From Tundrisphaera lichenicola (GTDB lineage Bacteria > Planctomycetota > Planctomycetia > Isosphaerales > Isosphaeraceae), in the NCBI RefSeq assembly GCF_051175385.1, contig NZ_CP195106.1, forward strand, positions 1,922,001-1,986,000: DNA of 64,000 bases, written 5' to 3'. How positions within the stretch are numbered: position 1 is the first letter of the stretch; the number at the start of each line of letters is the position of its first letter. Below are positions 27,146 to 35,494 of the stretch, piece by piece. A model generated the notes under the pieces. It was not told the DNA's origin. It did not search any database and saw only the letters and a program-made list of their open reading frames with translations. The translations under genes were made by a program, and so were the position numbers.

Positions 27146-28489
27146 ATGGCCGCAGATTCACCGTCCCGACGCTTCAACTTCCTCCTGTCCGACTACGGGA
27201 TGGTCCTCATCCTGTTCTTGCTCTGCGCCTTCTTCAGCGCATCGACGATCGAGGTGCAGCATCCGACCGGGCCAGCGGCATCACGCCAACTCGCCTCGGC
27301 GATCGAGTCGAAGGTGGATCGGGGAGCCCAGGTCCTGATCGTCGTCCGCGACCTTGGCGAGGATGCGGAATTCGCCGAGGAACTCCGGAGATCGCTCGAA
27401 GCTCGCGATATCTCCGTGATCGAGACCATTCGAGGCGAGCCCGTCGACGCCCGAAGGGGGATCGTCCGGCTGGCCGAGCAGGGCAAGCACATCGACGTTT
27501 TCGCATGCAACGAGATTACCGCGGGCTGGTCGGTCTATGCGCCGCTGATCGAGCAATACCCCTCGATGAATGGGGCTCGGGTTTACAAGCCCGAGGGCTA
27601 TCGTTGGCCCAACTTCCTGAAGACCGAAAACCTCTTGAACGTGGCCAATCAGATCGCGGTGATCGCCATCATCGCCATCGGGATGACGATGGTCATCATC
27701 ACCGGGGGGATCGACCTGTCGGTCGGCAGCCTGATCGCGCTTTCCGCCGTGGTGACCGCACGCCTGATTCGCGACTTGGCCGGGGGAGAATCGGCCTCGG
27801 CCCTCGGGATGGTCCTGGGATCGCTGGGCGGGATCCTGGCTTGCACCAGTTCCGGGCTTTTCACGGGCCTGATGGTCACGGCCTTTCGAATTCCCCCATT
27901 CATCGTCACGCTGGCGATGATGCTGGTCGCCAGCGGCCTGGCCTACATCCTGGCCGATGGCCAGTCGATTAACCAGGTCCCCGACCGGTTCATCCGGCTG
28001 GGCCGAGGGTCCGATCTCCCGTACTTGCCCAACGCGGTCGTCCTGATGCTATTCCTCTACGCCCTGGCCCATCTGGTGATGGGCCGGACGGTGCTCGGTC
28101 GATATATTTACGCCGTGGGGGGGAATCCGGAAGCGGCCCGACTCTCGGGCGTCCCGACCCGGAATGTCCTGCTCAAGGTCTACGCGATCAGCGCGAGCCT
28201 GGCCGGGTTGGGAGGGGTGGTCATGGCCTCGCAACTCAAGAGCGGGGCCCCGACCTACGGCCAGATGTATGAGCTGTACGTGATCGCCGCGGTCGTCGTC
28301 GGGGGGACCTCGCTGGCCGGAGGAGAGGGGAAAGTCCTGGGGACACTCATCGGCGCGTTCATCATCGCCGTGATTCAGAACGGGATGAATCTGCGAGGGG
28401 TCGAGAGTTATACCCAGAAGATTGTCCTGGGACTGGTCATCCTCGGCTCGGTCCTGCTGGACCAGCTTCGACGTCGGAGAGGGCGTTGA
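27146..28489 (+). CDS. RbsC-type ABC permease with an inserted extracytoplasmic domain
   Basis: A 447-residue permease, over 100 residues longer than typical RbsC/YtfT proteins. TM1 (residues 18-33) is followed by an insert at about 38-156, then the normal permease resumes with FLKTENLLNVANQ, GMTMVIITGGIDLSVGSLIALS (the family signature) and GRYIYAVGGNPEAARLSG. The insert has the pattern of a binding-protein lobe (GAQVLIVVRDLGEDAEF, then IDVFACNEITAGW) and would sit outside the membrane. No ATPase gene (RbsA/MglA type) is present in the window; it must be elsewhere if the transporter works. Confidence 0.9.
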   Translation: MAADSPSRRFNFLLSDYGMVLILFLLCAFFSASTIEVQHPTGPAASRQLASAIESKVDRGAQVLIVVRDLGEDAEFAEELRRSLEARDISVIETIRGEPVDARRGIVRLAEQGKHIDVFACNEITAGWSVYAPLIEQYPSMNGARVYKPEGYRWPNFLKTENLLNVANQIAVIAIIAIGMTMVIITGGIDLSVGSLIALSAVVTARLIRDLAGGESASALGMVLGSLGGILACTSSGLFTGLMVTAFRIPPFIVTLAMMLVASGLAYILADGQSINQVPDRFIRLGRGSDLPYLPNAVVLMLFLYALAHLVMGRTVLGRYIYAVGGNPEAARLSGVPTRNVLLKVYAISASLAGLGGVVMASQLKSGAPTYGQMYELYVIAAVVVGGTSLAGGEGKVLGTLIGAFIIAVIQNGMNLRGVESYTQKIVLGLVILGSVLLDQLRRRRGR

Positions 28490-28579
28490 TCGTCGGATCT
28501 CGAATGACCTTTATCGAGCAAGTCGCTACGATGGGAGGTCTCATCGCTCCCGCATTCGTCCGCCCCGGAGGATCGATTC

Positions 28580-29431
28580 ATGGCAGGTTCCACCGCCCCC
28601 CGGGCCGAAGGCCCGCTCGCCGATCTCGACGACTGGGAGTCGGCCCACGAGCCCGGCAAGCCCGAATCCAGCTTCCGGGACTACCGCAAGAACGTCCGGC
28701 CGGGCGTCGCGGAGTTCTATCGCCTGAACCATACGCATCAGACGCTCGCATTCGTCCAGGAGAAGAAGCGAGAGTACCTCGGAAAATCGCGCCGCGAGAT
28801 GGGTATCTGGGAGGCGATGGAGTATCTGAACACCCTGGTCGACGACAGCGACCCGGACACGGACCTCTCACAGATCGAACACCTGATGCAATGCGCCGAG
28901 GCGATCCGAGCCGAAGGACATCCACGATGGATGATCCTGACCGGCCTGATTCATGACCTCGGCAAGATCCTCTGCCTCTTCGGCGAGCCCCAGTGGGCCG
29001 TGGTCGGCGACACCTTCCCGGTCGGCTGCCGATATTCCGAGAAGATCGTCTTTCCAGAGTTCTTCGAAGAGAATCCCGACAGCAAGGTCCCCGAGTACCA
29101 GACCCCCGAGGGGATCTACTCGCCGAACTGCGGGCTGGACCAGGTCCACCTCTCCTGGGGCCACGACGAGTATCTCTACCACATCGTCAAGGACTACCTC
29201 CCCGAGGAGGGCCTGGCGATGATCCGTTACCACTCGTTCTACCCCGCTCATCGCGAGGGGGAGTATACGAATTTGATGACCAAGCATGACCATCGGATGA
29301 TGGATTGGGTCCGCAAATTCAACCCCTTCGACCTCTACTCCAAGGGGCACGAGCGTCCCGACGTCCGAGCACTCACCCCGTACTATCGCGAACTGATCGC
29401 GGAATATTTCCCCGAGAAGCTCTCCTGGTAA
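28580..29431 (+). CDS. miox: myo-Inositol oxygenase
   Basis: A 283-residue enzyme that cleaves myo-inositol with O2 at a mixed-valent di-iron site to give D-glucuronate. It is full length and strikingly like animal MIOX: GLIHDLGKI (His125, Asp126), FGEPQWAVVGDTFPVGC, WGHDEYLY (His195), RYHSFYP (His218), NPFDLYSKG (Asp251) and the C-terminal LSW. His101 completes the six metal ligands. ATG follows GGAGG. It lies 90 bases after the sugar permease, supporting an inositol uptake-and-oxidation unit, and is followed by a strong terminator. Confidence 0.96.
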   Translation: MAGSTAPRAEGPLADLDDWESAHEPGKPESSFRDYRKNVRPGVAEFYRLNHTHQTLAFVQEKKREYLGKSRREMGIWEAMEYLNTLVDDSDPDTDLSQIEHLMQCAEAIRAEGHPRWMILTGLIHDLGKILCLFGEPQWAVVGDTFPVGCRYSEKIVFPEFFEENPDSKVPEYQTPEGIYSPNCGLDQVHLSWGHDEYLYHIVKDYLPEEGLAMIRYHSFYPAHREGEYTNLMTKHDHRMMDWVRKFNPFDLYSKGHERPDVRALTPYYRELIAEYFPEKLSW

Positions 29432-29454
29432 GGATTTGCATGGTCGAAAACCCG

Positions 29455-29490
29455 AAAGCCCCCCAGCGAGTCGTATCGCTGGGGGGCTTT
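29455..29490. terminator. Bidirectional intrinsic terminator
   Basis: A perfect 15-bp stem (29455-29469 with 29476-29490) with a 6-base loop. The GC core is flanked by AAAG and CTTT so that either strand ends in a short T run. It lies between the convergent MIOX and phosphodiesterase/keto-disaccharide hydrolase genes. Confidence 0.9.
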
Positions 29491-29512
29491 GTCCTATCCC
29501 TCAAAATTGGGA

Positions 29513-31219
29513 TCAAGGTCGGATGAGCGGACGTACCTCGATCTTCCGGAAATAGAGTTCCGCGCCCTCGGACTGGAACTGGATCTTCCCCTGGGTGTGG
29601 CTGGCGTCGGTCCCTTTATTGACGACCAGGCCGTTGACCAGGACCGTGATCCGCCCGCCATCACAGATGACCTCGGTGAGATTCCACTCGCCGAGGGGAG
29701 CCTCGACGTCCCGCTTGCCCCGGAACCCCAAAACATCCTTCCAGGCGGGGTCGCGTCCCCACCAGTTGATCCGCTTCTTATCGTAGGCAACCGCCGGCGA
29801 TCCCTTGTCGAAGTAAGGTTGGCCGTCGGGTCCGAGTCGGGTTTCGGCGGTCATCTTGGGTTGGTGCTGGCCGCCGACCATGATGAAATCGCCGACGCCA
29901 CCCTCGATGATCTGGCACTCGATCGACTCCATCCAGGAACCGCTGGCGACCCCGTCCGGGCCGACGCAGTGCAGCAGGATACCGGAGTCCCGAGAAGCCT
30001 TGAGGCGATTCCCGAACGTCTTCTCGCCCCACTTCCACTCGACGACGAGATGATAATTGGAGAAGTTGCCGCCGGTCGCCAGCCCTCCGTAGTCTTCCCC
30101 CGAAACCTTGATCGCGCCATCGACGACCGAGAAGATCTTCTGAGGGTCTTCGTAGGCATGGGTCTTCGTGTAAGGATAAAACCCAGTCAAATCCTTGCCG
30201 TTGAACTTGAAGATCGGCTCGCCGGATTTGAACTCGGGCTTTTCACGTGCGAAGGCCGGAATCTCGGAGTCCTGGGTGATCAAGACAGCCGGACCCGGGT
30301 TGAGGAAGGAACCGAGCGCGGTGGCCATCTCCCGGTATTCGTCGCCGGCAATCCAATCGACCCCGGCCGAGGCGGCGGCGAGCCATCGGACCTTGGCCGC
30401 ATCGTCATTGGCAAACCGATAGCTTCCGAGCCGAGGGCCCGTGTGGCCATTGAGACTGTAGAAGCGAACCCGAAATCCTTGACGATGCGCCAGGTCCATG
30501 AGCGAAGCCAGGCGATCCGCCTCGGCCGGGGTCCACTCACCGGCGGCGGGAGGTCCCCCCTTCTCTATGGCCCCCCAGTAGAACGCCAGGAACCGATGAT
30601 AAGACGTTGCCGGTTGAGGGATGTAAGCCGAGACATCGGGCTCATAACCGGCACCGGCGCCGATGACTCGATCACGGAAGGCCCGATACGTCCCTCCCTC
30701 CGGGATCATCGCGTCATAAGCCTCCTTCGCGGCATCGCTACCGCTGAAGCAGATGGTGATCTGACGGCGAGTCAGCGGAGAGTCGGCCGCCTTGGGAGCC
30801 GAGGAGAACCATTCGGCGTGGGAGTCGAGTACCTCCTTGAACTGACGGACGGCTTCGGGATGGTCGGTCTTCCAGTCGATGGTCAGGACTGAAGGCGTGG
30901 TGGTCGCCCCGGAAGAAGTCCCGAGCGACTCCAGGGTCGGAATCAGCCACCCCTCCACGGTCGGGTAGGCCACCCCCGGTCGGGGCGTCTGATCGTGCCC
31001 GATGATGAGTTGTCGCCTGGTGTCGTCCCACCCGAGATCGATCTCGATGTTGTCGATCCCCAGCGCGAGTGCCTCCCGGAAGCGAGGGTTGTCGGCCTGG
31101 TCCTCCCCATAGCAATTATGGGCGCTGATTGGTAAGGGATGAGCCGGCCCATCGGCCAGGGCCATCGATCCCGAGGCGATGGCCAGAACCACGGCCGATC
31201 GAGCGAAGCATTTGATCAT
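29513..31219 (-). CDS. Phosphodiesterase-like and 3-keto-disaccharide hydrolase (DUF1080) fusion
   Basis: A 568-residue exported protein (signal peptide ends at ALA-DGP) with two domains. Residues about 25-300 form a PLC/GDPD-like TIM barrel: ISAHNCYGED, IDNIEIDLGWDD and LIIGHDQTPRPG hold candidate catalytic His and acidic residues. Residues about 325-568 form a DUF1080 domain (GEPIFKFNGKDLTGF, DSGILLHCVGPDG, ECQIIEGGVGDF, GEWNLTEVICDGGRITVLVNG), a jellyroll now linked to 3-keto-glycoside hydrolysis. The fusion suggests cleavage of a phosphodiester-bearing or inositol-linked saccharide, but that is inference. Confidence 0.85.
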   Translation of the reverse strand: MIKCFARSAVVLAIASGSMALADGPAHPLPISAHNCYGEDQADNPRFREALALGIDNIEIDLGWDDTRRQLIIGHDQTPRPGVAYPTVEGWLIPTLESLGTSSGATTTPSVLTIDWKTDHPEAVRQFKEVLDSHAEWFSSAPKAADSPLTRRQITICFSGSDAAKEAYDAMIPEGGTYRAFRDRVIGAGAGYEPDVSAYIPQPATSYHRFLAFYWGAIEKGGPPAAGEWTPAEADRLASLMDLAHRQGFRVRFYSLNGHTGPRLGSYRFANDDAAKVRWLAAASAGVDWIAGDEYREMATALGSFLNPGPAVLITQDSEIPAFAREKPEFKSGEPIFKFNGKDLTGFYPYTKTHAYEDPQKIFSVVDGAIKVSGEDYGGLATGGNFSNYHLVVEWKWGEKTFGNRLKASRDSGILLHCVGPDGVASGSWMESIECQIIEGGVGDFIMVGGQHQPKMTAETRLGPDGQPYFDKGSPAVAYDKKRINWWGRDPAWKDVLGFRGKRDVEAPLGEWNLTEVICDGGRITVLVNGLVVNKGTDASHTQGKIQFQSEGAELYFRKIEVRPLIRP

Positions 31220-31550
31220 GGGAAAATCCTCGAAGAAAACTCGCGCCAGCCTCGAACCAGACTTCGATCACGCCTGGACGCAGCCGCGTCCGGTCGCCGG
31301 TTTGCCTTAGATAGATATGAAGTCCGCGGCCAATCCGAAAGGGGCTGGTCCTCCTGGCAAACCTCCTGTGGAAATGCCTCTCCCATCGTCACGATCGGGA
31401 TACGAGGTAATTTCCCTTGCTCGCGAGGGGACGATTGTTCCACAATCGGTTTAACTTTCTTGGGAAAGTTAGCAACGACTTCGGCCGGGCGGGTTCTCTG
31501 ACCGTCCAGGAGAGGGCGGAATTCCGAATCACGGTTGGGAGCCTGACACG
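31220..31550. other. Divergent intergenic region with two palindromes
   Basis: This 331-base spacer between the fusion gene (minus) and PSCyt1 cassette 3 (plus) should hold both promoters. Two inverted repeats about 80-120 bases before the plus-strand start are listed separately. No gene seen. Confidence 0.5.
31432..31471. promoter_or_regulatory. Two adjacent palindromes, possible operators
   Basis: CGATTGT-TCC-ACAATCG (31432-31448) and TAACTTTC-TTGG-GAAAGTTA (31452-31471) are perfect inverted repeats separated by 3 bases in the divergent promoter region. The second is a 20-base dyad of the size bound by dimeric repressors. No regulator gene is adjacent. Confidence 0.4.
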
Positions 31551-34055
31551 ATGAAGTTTCGGTCCAGGCGGAATCGGCCGACCCCAATTCTACAATACCC
31601 GAAACCCTGCGAAACCCCGCGAGGATCCCTGAAACCGACCGGCATCGTCAGGGCCTTGTCCCGATTGGCAAGTTGGTCCTGGAGGGTTGGACTGACCTGG
31701 TTGCTCCTCGGCGGGGCAGCGTTGCCGGTGGCCCAGGGTCAAGAGGGTCCGCCGCTCGACCGTCAGGTCATGGCTCTGCTCAAGTCGCACTGTGTCAAAT
31801 GTCATGGCCCCTCGGTCCGCAAGGCCGCCTTAAATCTGGCGACGCCTAAAGGTGTGGCCCGGGGGGGCGAGAGTGGCGAGGCGGTGATCCCCGGCCGGAT
31901 CGACGAAAGCCTGCTTTGGGAGCTCGTCCAGAATGACGAGATGCCGCCTGAAGAGGCCTTGAGCCGAGATGAAAAAGACCTCCTTCGACGATGGATCGAA
32001 GCGGGGGCATCCGGGCTTCCGAAGGTCACACCGGGAGAGTCGGAAGGGGCCGACCACTGGGCTTTCGGGCCGCAGCGGTCCCCCGAACCGCCCGCAGTTC
32101 GCGACTCCTCGAGGGTTCGGAACGCGATCGACCATTTCCTCCAGTCGGCCCTGGAATTGAAGGGCTTGACCATCGGACCGGAGGCCGATCGAGCCACCTT
32201 GATCCGTCGGGTCTCGATGGATTTGACCGGCTTACCGCCGACGCCGACGGAGATCAGACGCTTCCGCGATGATCCTGCTCCCGACGCCTATGAACGGTTG
32301 GTGGAGCGATATCTCGCCTCCCCGCACTATGGGGAGCGGTGGGGGAAGCTCTGGCTCGATGCCGTCGGATATGCCGACTCGAATGGGTATTTCAACGCCG
32401 ATACCAATCGGCCGCTCGCTTACCGATATCGCGACTATATCATCAGATCCTTTAATGAAGACCGGCCGCTCGACCGGTCCCTTCGCGAGCAGATCGCCGG
32501 CGACGAGCTGGTCGGCTACCGCCCCGGTGAACTTCCGGATCGTTCGATGGTCGAAGGCCTGGTGGCGACCCACTTCCTACGGAACGCCCCCGACGGTACC
32601 GGCGAGAGTGACGGAAACCCCGACGAACTCCGGGCCGATCGTTATGCAGTCCTGGAAGGGACGACTCAGGTGATTGGATCGGCACTCCTGGGGATGACCA
32701 TCCAGTGTGCTCGATGCCACGATCACAAGTTCGAGCCGATCACCCAGCGCGATTATTACGCCATCTACGCCATCCTCGCCCCGGCCTACAACGTCGAATC
32801 CTGGGTCAATCCATCCGGGCGAATCATCGATGGTCCGGGGGAGCCGGGGGAAATCGAAGCCTGGGAGGCTCGCTCCCGACGGATCGACTCCGAGGTCGCC
32901 GACCTGACCGCGGAGCCCGCCCTCAACGACCCATTTCAACCACTGAGCCCGGACGAGAGCAAGGTCCTGCGCCAGTCGATTCAGAAGCTTTTCGGCCGAA
33001 AGGAATCCCGCCCTGGTCGAATTTCCCCGATTGCCGAACCGGCTGGGAATCCTCCCGAGGTTCCCTTGCTCAAGCGAGGGCTCTACGGCGATCCCGGGCC
33101 GACGGTCTCGCCGGCCCCGCCTTCCGTGCTATCCGACCCGGATAATCCATTCGAACCGAAGCCCATACCTGGAGGCACCTCGGGAAGGAGAAGGGCTTTC
33201 GCCGAATGGCTGACCAGGCCCGGATCCCGAGCCTCGGCATTGCTGGCGAGGGTGATCGCCAATCGCCTTTGGCAAGGCCATTTCGGGGTTGGGCTGGTCC
33301 CAACTCCCGAAAACCTGGGATATTCCGGAGCACCCCCTACGAATCCGGAACTGCTCGAATTCCTCGCGACGGGACTGGCTCGCGACGGTTGGAGCGCCAA
33401 AAGTCTGCACCGGATGATTTTGTTCTCGGCGGCCTATCGGCAATCGAGCGTCCCGGATCCCTCGGTCCTGGAGATCGATCCGGACAATCTCCTGCTCGGT
33501 CGATTCCCACTCCAGAGGCTCGATGCCGAGACGATTCGCGACGCGATGCTGGTCGTCTCCGGTGAATTGGACGAGAGGGAGGGAGGGCCTTATGTCCCGA
33601 CGACCGTGACCTCCGATCAGGAGATCGTGGTCGAAGATCAGGCCGATGGTGCCCATCGCCGATCGGTCTACCTCCAGCAGCGACGAACTCAGGTCCTGAG
33701 CATGCTGAGTGTCTTCGATGCCCCTTCGATCGTCACGACTTGCACGCGGCGGACGGCCTCAACCATGCCCCTGCAATCGCTGAGCCTCCTCAATTCCCGA
33801 TTCGTCGTGGACCGGGCCCGAGGATTTTCCGATCGACTCCGGCGCGAGGCCGGAGAGGATCCCGACCGTCGGATCAGTCGCGCCTTCCTCCTGGCCACGG
33901 GGCGACCGCCCGTCGAGGAGGAACGATCGGCTGCCCTGAAATTCCTGGCCCTCCAACCCGGCCGATACGCCGGCCAGCCCGATGCCGAGGATCGGGCCTG
34001 GGTCGACTTCTGCCAGATGCTCCTTTGCAGCAATGCCTTTCTTTACGGGGGCTGA
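31551..34055 (+). CDS. PSCyt1/DUF1549/DUF1553 cytochrome-like protein, cassette 3
   Basis: An 834-residue exported protein. A long basic N-terminal extension precedes the hydrophobic signal segment (about residues 47-62). PSCyt1 has CVKCH at 81-85, DUF1549 has CARCH from 386, and DUF1553 includes SALLARVIANRLWQGHFGVG and RRTASTMPLQSLSLLNSRF. The start is ATG with GGGAG about 10 bases upstream; a later start nearer the hydrophobic segment is possible. Only 4 bases separate it from the DUF1501 gene. It is the shortest of the three copies and lacks the cassette 1 insert. Confidence 0.9.
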   Translation: MKFRSRRNRPTPILQYPKPCETPRGSLKPTGIVRALSRLASWSWRVGLTWLLLGGAALPVAQGQEGPPLDRQVMALLKSHCVKCHGPSVRKAALNLATPKGVARGGESGEAVIPGRIDESLLWELVQNDEMPPEEALSRDEKDLLRRWIEAGASGLPKVTPGESEGADHWAFGPQRSPEPPAVRDSSRVRNAIDHFLQSALELKGLTIGPEADRATLIRRVSMDLTGLPPTPTEIRRFRDDPAPDAYERLVERYLASPHYGERWGKLWLDAVGYADSNGYFNADTNRPLAYRYRDYIIRSFNEDRPLDRSLREQIAGDELVGYRPGELPDRSMVEGLVATHFLRNAPDGTGESDGNPDELRADRYAVLEGTTQVIGSALLGMTIQCARCHDHKFEPITQRDYYAIYAILAPAYNVESWVNPSGRIIDGPGEPGEIEAWEARSRRIDSEVADLTAEPALNDPFQPLSPDESKVLRQSIQKLFGRKESRPGRISPIAEPAGNPPEVPLLKRGLYGDPGPTVSPAPPSVLSDPDNPFEPKPIPGGTSGRRRAFAEWLTRPGSRASALLARVIANRLWQGHFGVGLVPTPENLGYSGAPPTNPELLEFLATGLARDGWSAKSLHRMILFSAAYRQSSVPDPSVLEIDPDNLLLGRFPLQRLDAETIRDAMLVVSGELDEREGGPYVPTTVTSDQEIVVEDQADGAHRRSVYLQQRRTQVLSMLSVFDAPSIVTTCTRRTASTMPLQSLSLLNSRFVVDRARGFSDRLRREAGEDPDRRISRAFLLATGRPPVEEERSAALKFLALQPGRYAGQPDAEDRAWVDFCQMLLCSNAFLYGG

Positions 34056-34059
34056 CTCG

Positions 34060-35463
34060 ATGCGAGATGACTTGTTCCGGTCCAACCGCCGGGCCTTCCT
34101 GGGTCGGACGGCGGGCACCCTGGGAACCCTCGCCCTGGCCCATCTGCTGGGCGAAGAAGCTCGGGCACGAGGCGATACCATCTCGACGCCAGGTCTCCCC
34201 CCGGGCAAGGCCAAGGCGGTTATCTGCCTGTTCCAGCACGGCGGCCCGAGTCAGATGGACCTGTTCGACCCCAAGCCGGCCCTGACGAAGTGGAACGGAA
34301 AGCCGCATCCGGGACAGCTCGAAGTTCACTTCGAGAAGCAGCAAGGGAACGTCCTGGGCTCGCCATTTTCGTTCGAGAAAAGGGGCCAGTCGGGCATCGA
34401 GCTTTCGGAATTGCTGCCCAGGACCTCGGAGATCGTCGATGAGATCACCCTGGTCCGGTCGATGACCACCGAGTCGGTGGACCACGAGTCGGCCCTCCGG
34501 CTGATCCATACCGGCAAGTTTCAGGCGGGTCGCCCCACCCTGGGCTCCTGGGTCGTCTACGGCCTGGGCAGTGAAAACCGGAACCTGCCCGCCTATGTCG
34601 TGCTGTCCGATCCTGGAGGATTGCCGGTCGATGGGGTCCGCAACTGGTCGTCGGGCTGGTTGCCGGCGGTCCATCAAGGGACGCCGTTCCGGCCGGGAGG
34701 CTCGCCGGTCCTGAATCTGGCCACTCCCAGCCAGGTCACTCCCGAGGCTCGAGAAGGACAACTCCGACTCCTCGACGACTGGAACCGTTCCCATCTCCGG
34801 CAGTATCCGGGTAATTCGGAACTGGAGGCCCGGATCGCCAACTTCGAGACAGCCGCCCGGATGCAGACGGCCGTTCCCGAATGCCTCGACCTGGCCGGGG
34901 AGAGCCCGGCCACTCGCAAGATGTACGGCCTGGAAGAACCGACCACCCGCGAGTACGGGACTCGCTGCCTGCTGGCCCGGAGGCTGATCGAGCGTGGGGT
35001 CCGATTCGTCCAGGTCTTCCTCAGCGGCCAGCCCTGGGACACTCACAGCAAGAATGCCGAGACCCTCAAGGGGCTCTGCGCCCGGACCGACGGACCGAGC
35101 GCGGCTCTCGTCCAGGACCTGAAGCAGCGGGGGCTTCTCGACTCGACCATCGTCCTCTGGACGGGCGAGTTCGGCCGATTGCCGATCTCCCAAGGGACCG
35201 ACGGACGCGACCACAATCGGCACGGGTTTTCGCTCTGGATGGCCGGCGGAGGATTCAAGGCGGGTTACGCCCACGGCCAGACCGACGACTTCGGCTACAA
35301 GTCGGTCGAGGACGTGGTCAGCGTCCACGACCTCCAGGCGACCATGCTCCATGCACTCGGGCTCGATCACCATCGGCTGACCTATCCCCACGACGGGCGG
35401 GAGGACAGCCTGACCGACGCCGAGGTGACCAAGGCCCGAGTTATCAAAGAATTGCTGGCTTGA
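34060..35463 (+). CDS. DUF1501 (sulfatase-fold) protein, cassette 3
   Basis: A 467-residue protein with Tat-like NRRAFLGRTAG and the conserved blocks VICLFQHGGPSQMDLFDPK, RRLIERGVRFVQVFLSGQPWDTH, GEFGRLPISQG and GRDHNRHGFSLWMAGGGFKAG. It begins 4 bases after the PSCyt1 stop codon, without much room for an independent ribosome site, so translation is probably coupled. Its product should be exported folded and act with the PSCyt1 partner; the reaction is unknown. Confidence 0.9.
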   Translation: MRDDLFRSNRRAFLGRTAGTLGTLALAHLLGEEARARGDTISTPGLPPGKAKAVICLFQHGGPSQMDLFDPKPALTKWNGKPHPGQLEVHFEKQQGNVLGSPFSFEKRGQSGIELSELLPRTSEIVDEITLVRSMTTESVDHESALRLIHTGKFQAGRPTLGSWVVYGLGSENRNLPAYVVLSDPGGLPVDGVRNWSSGWLPAVHQGTPFRPGGSPVLNLATPSQVTPEAREGQLRLLDDWNRSHLRQYPGNSELEARIANFETAARMQTAVPECLDLAGESPATRKMYGLEEPTTREYGTRCLLARRLIERGVRFVQVFLSGQPWDTHSKNAETLKGLCARTDGPSAALVQDLKQRGLLDSTIVLWTGEFGRLPISQGTDGRDHNRHGFSLWMAGGGFKAGYAHGQTDDFGYKSVEDVVSVHDLQATMLHALGLDHHRLTYPHDGREDSLTDAEVTKARVIKELLA

Positions 35464-35487
35464 ACCTCTTTCTTGGTGAAGAGGTTC
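35462..35487. terminator. Hairpin between convergent genes
   Basis: GAACCTCTT and AAGAGGTTC form a perfect 9-bp stem with an 8-base loop right at the DUF1501 stop codon, between it and the convergent amine oxidase gene. No long U-tract follows. Confidence 0.5.
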
Positions 35488-35494
35488 TCAACCG

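Noticed and set aside
29489..30892. Plus-strand frame opposite the phosphodiesterase/DUF1080 fusion
   Set aside because: Antisense to a gene with a signal peptide and two recognisable domains.
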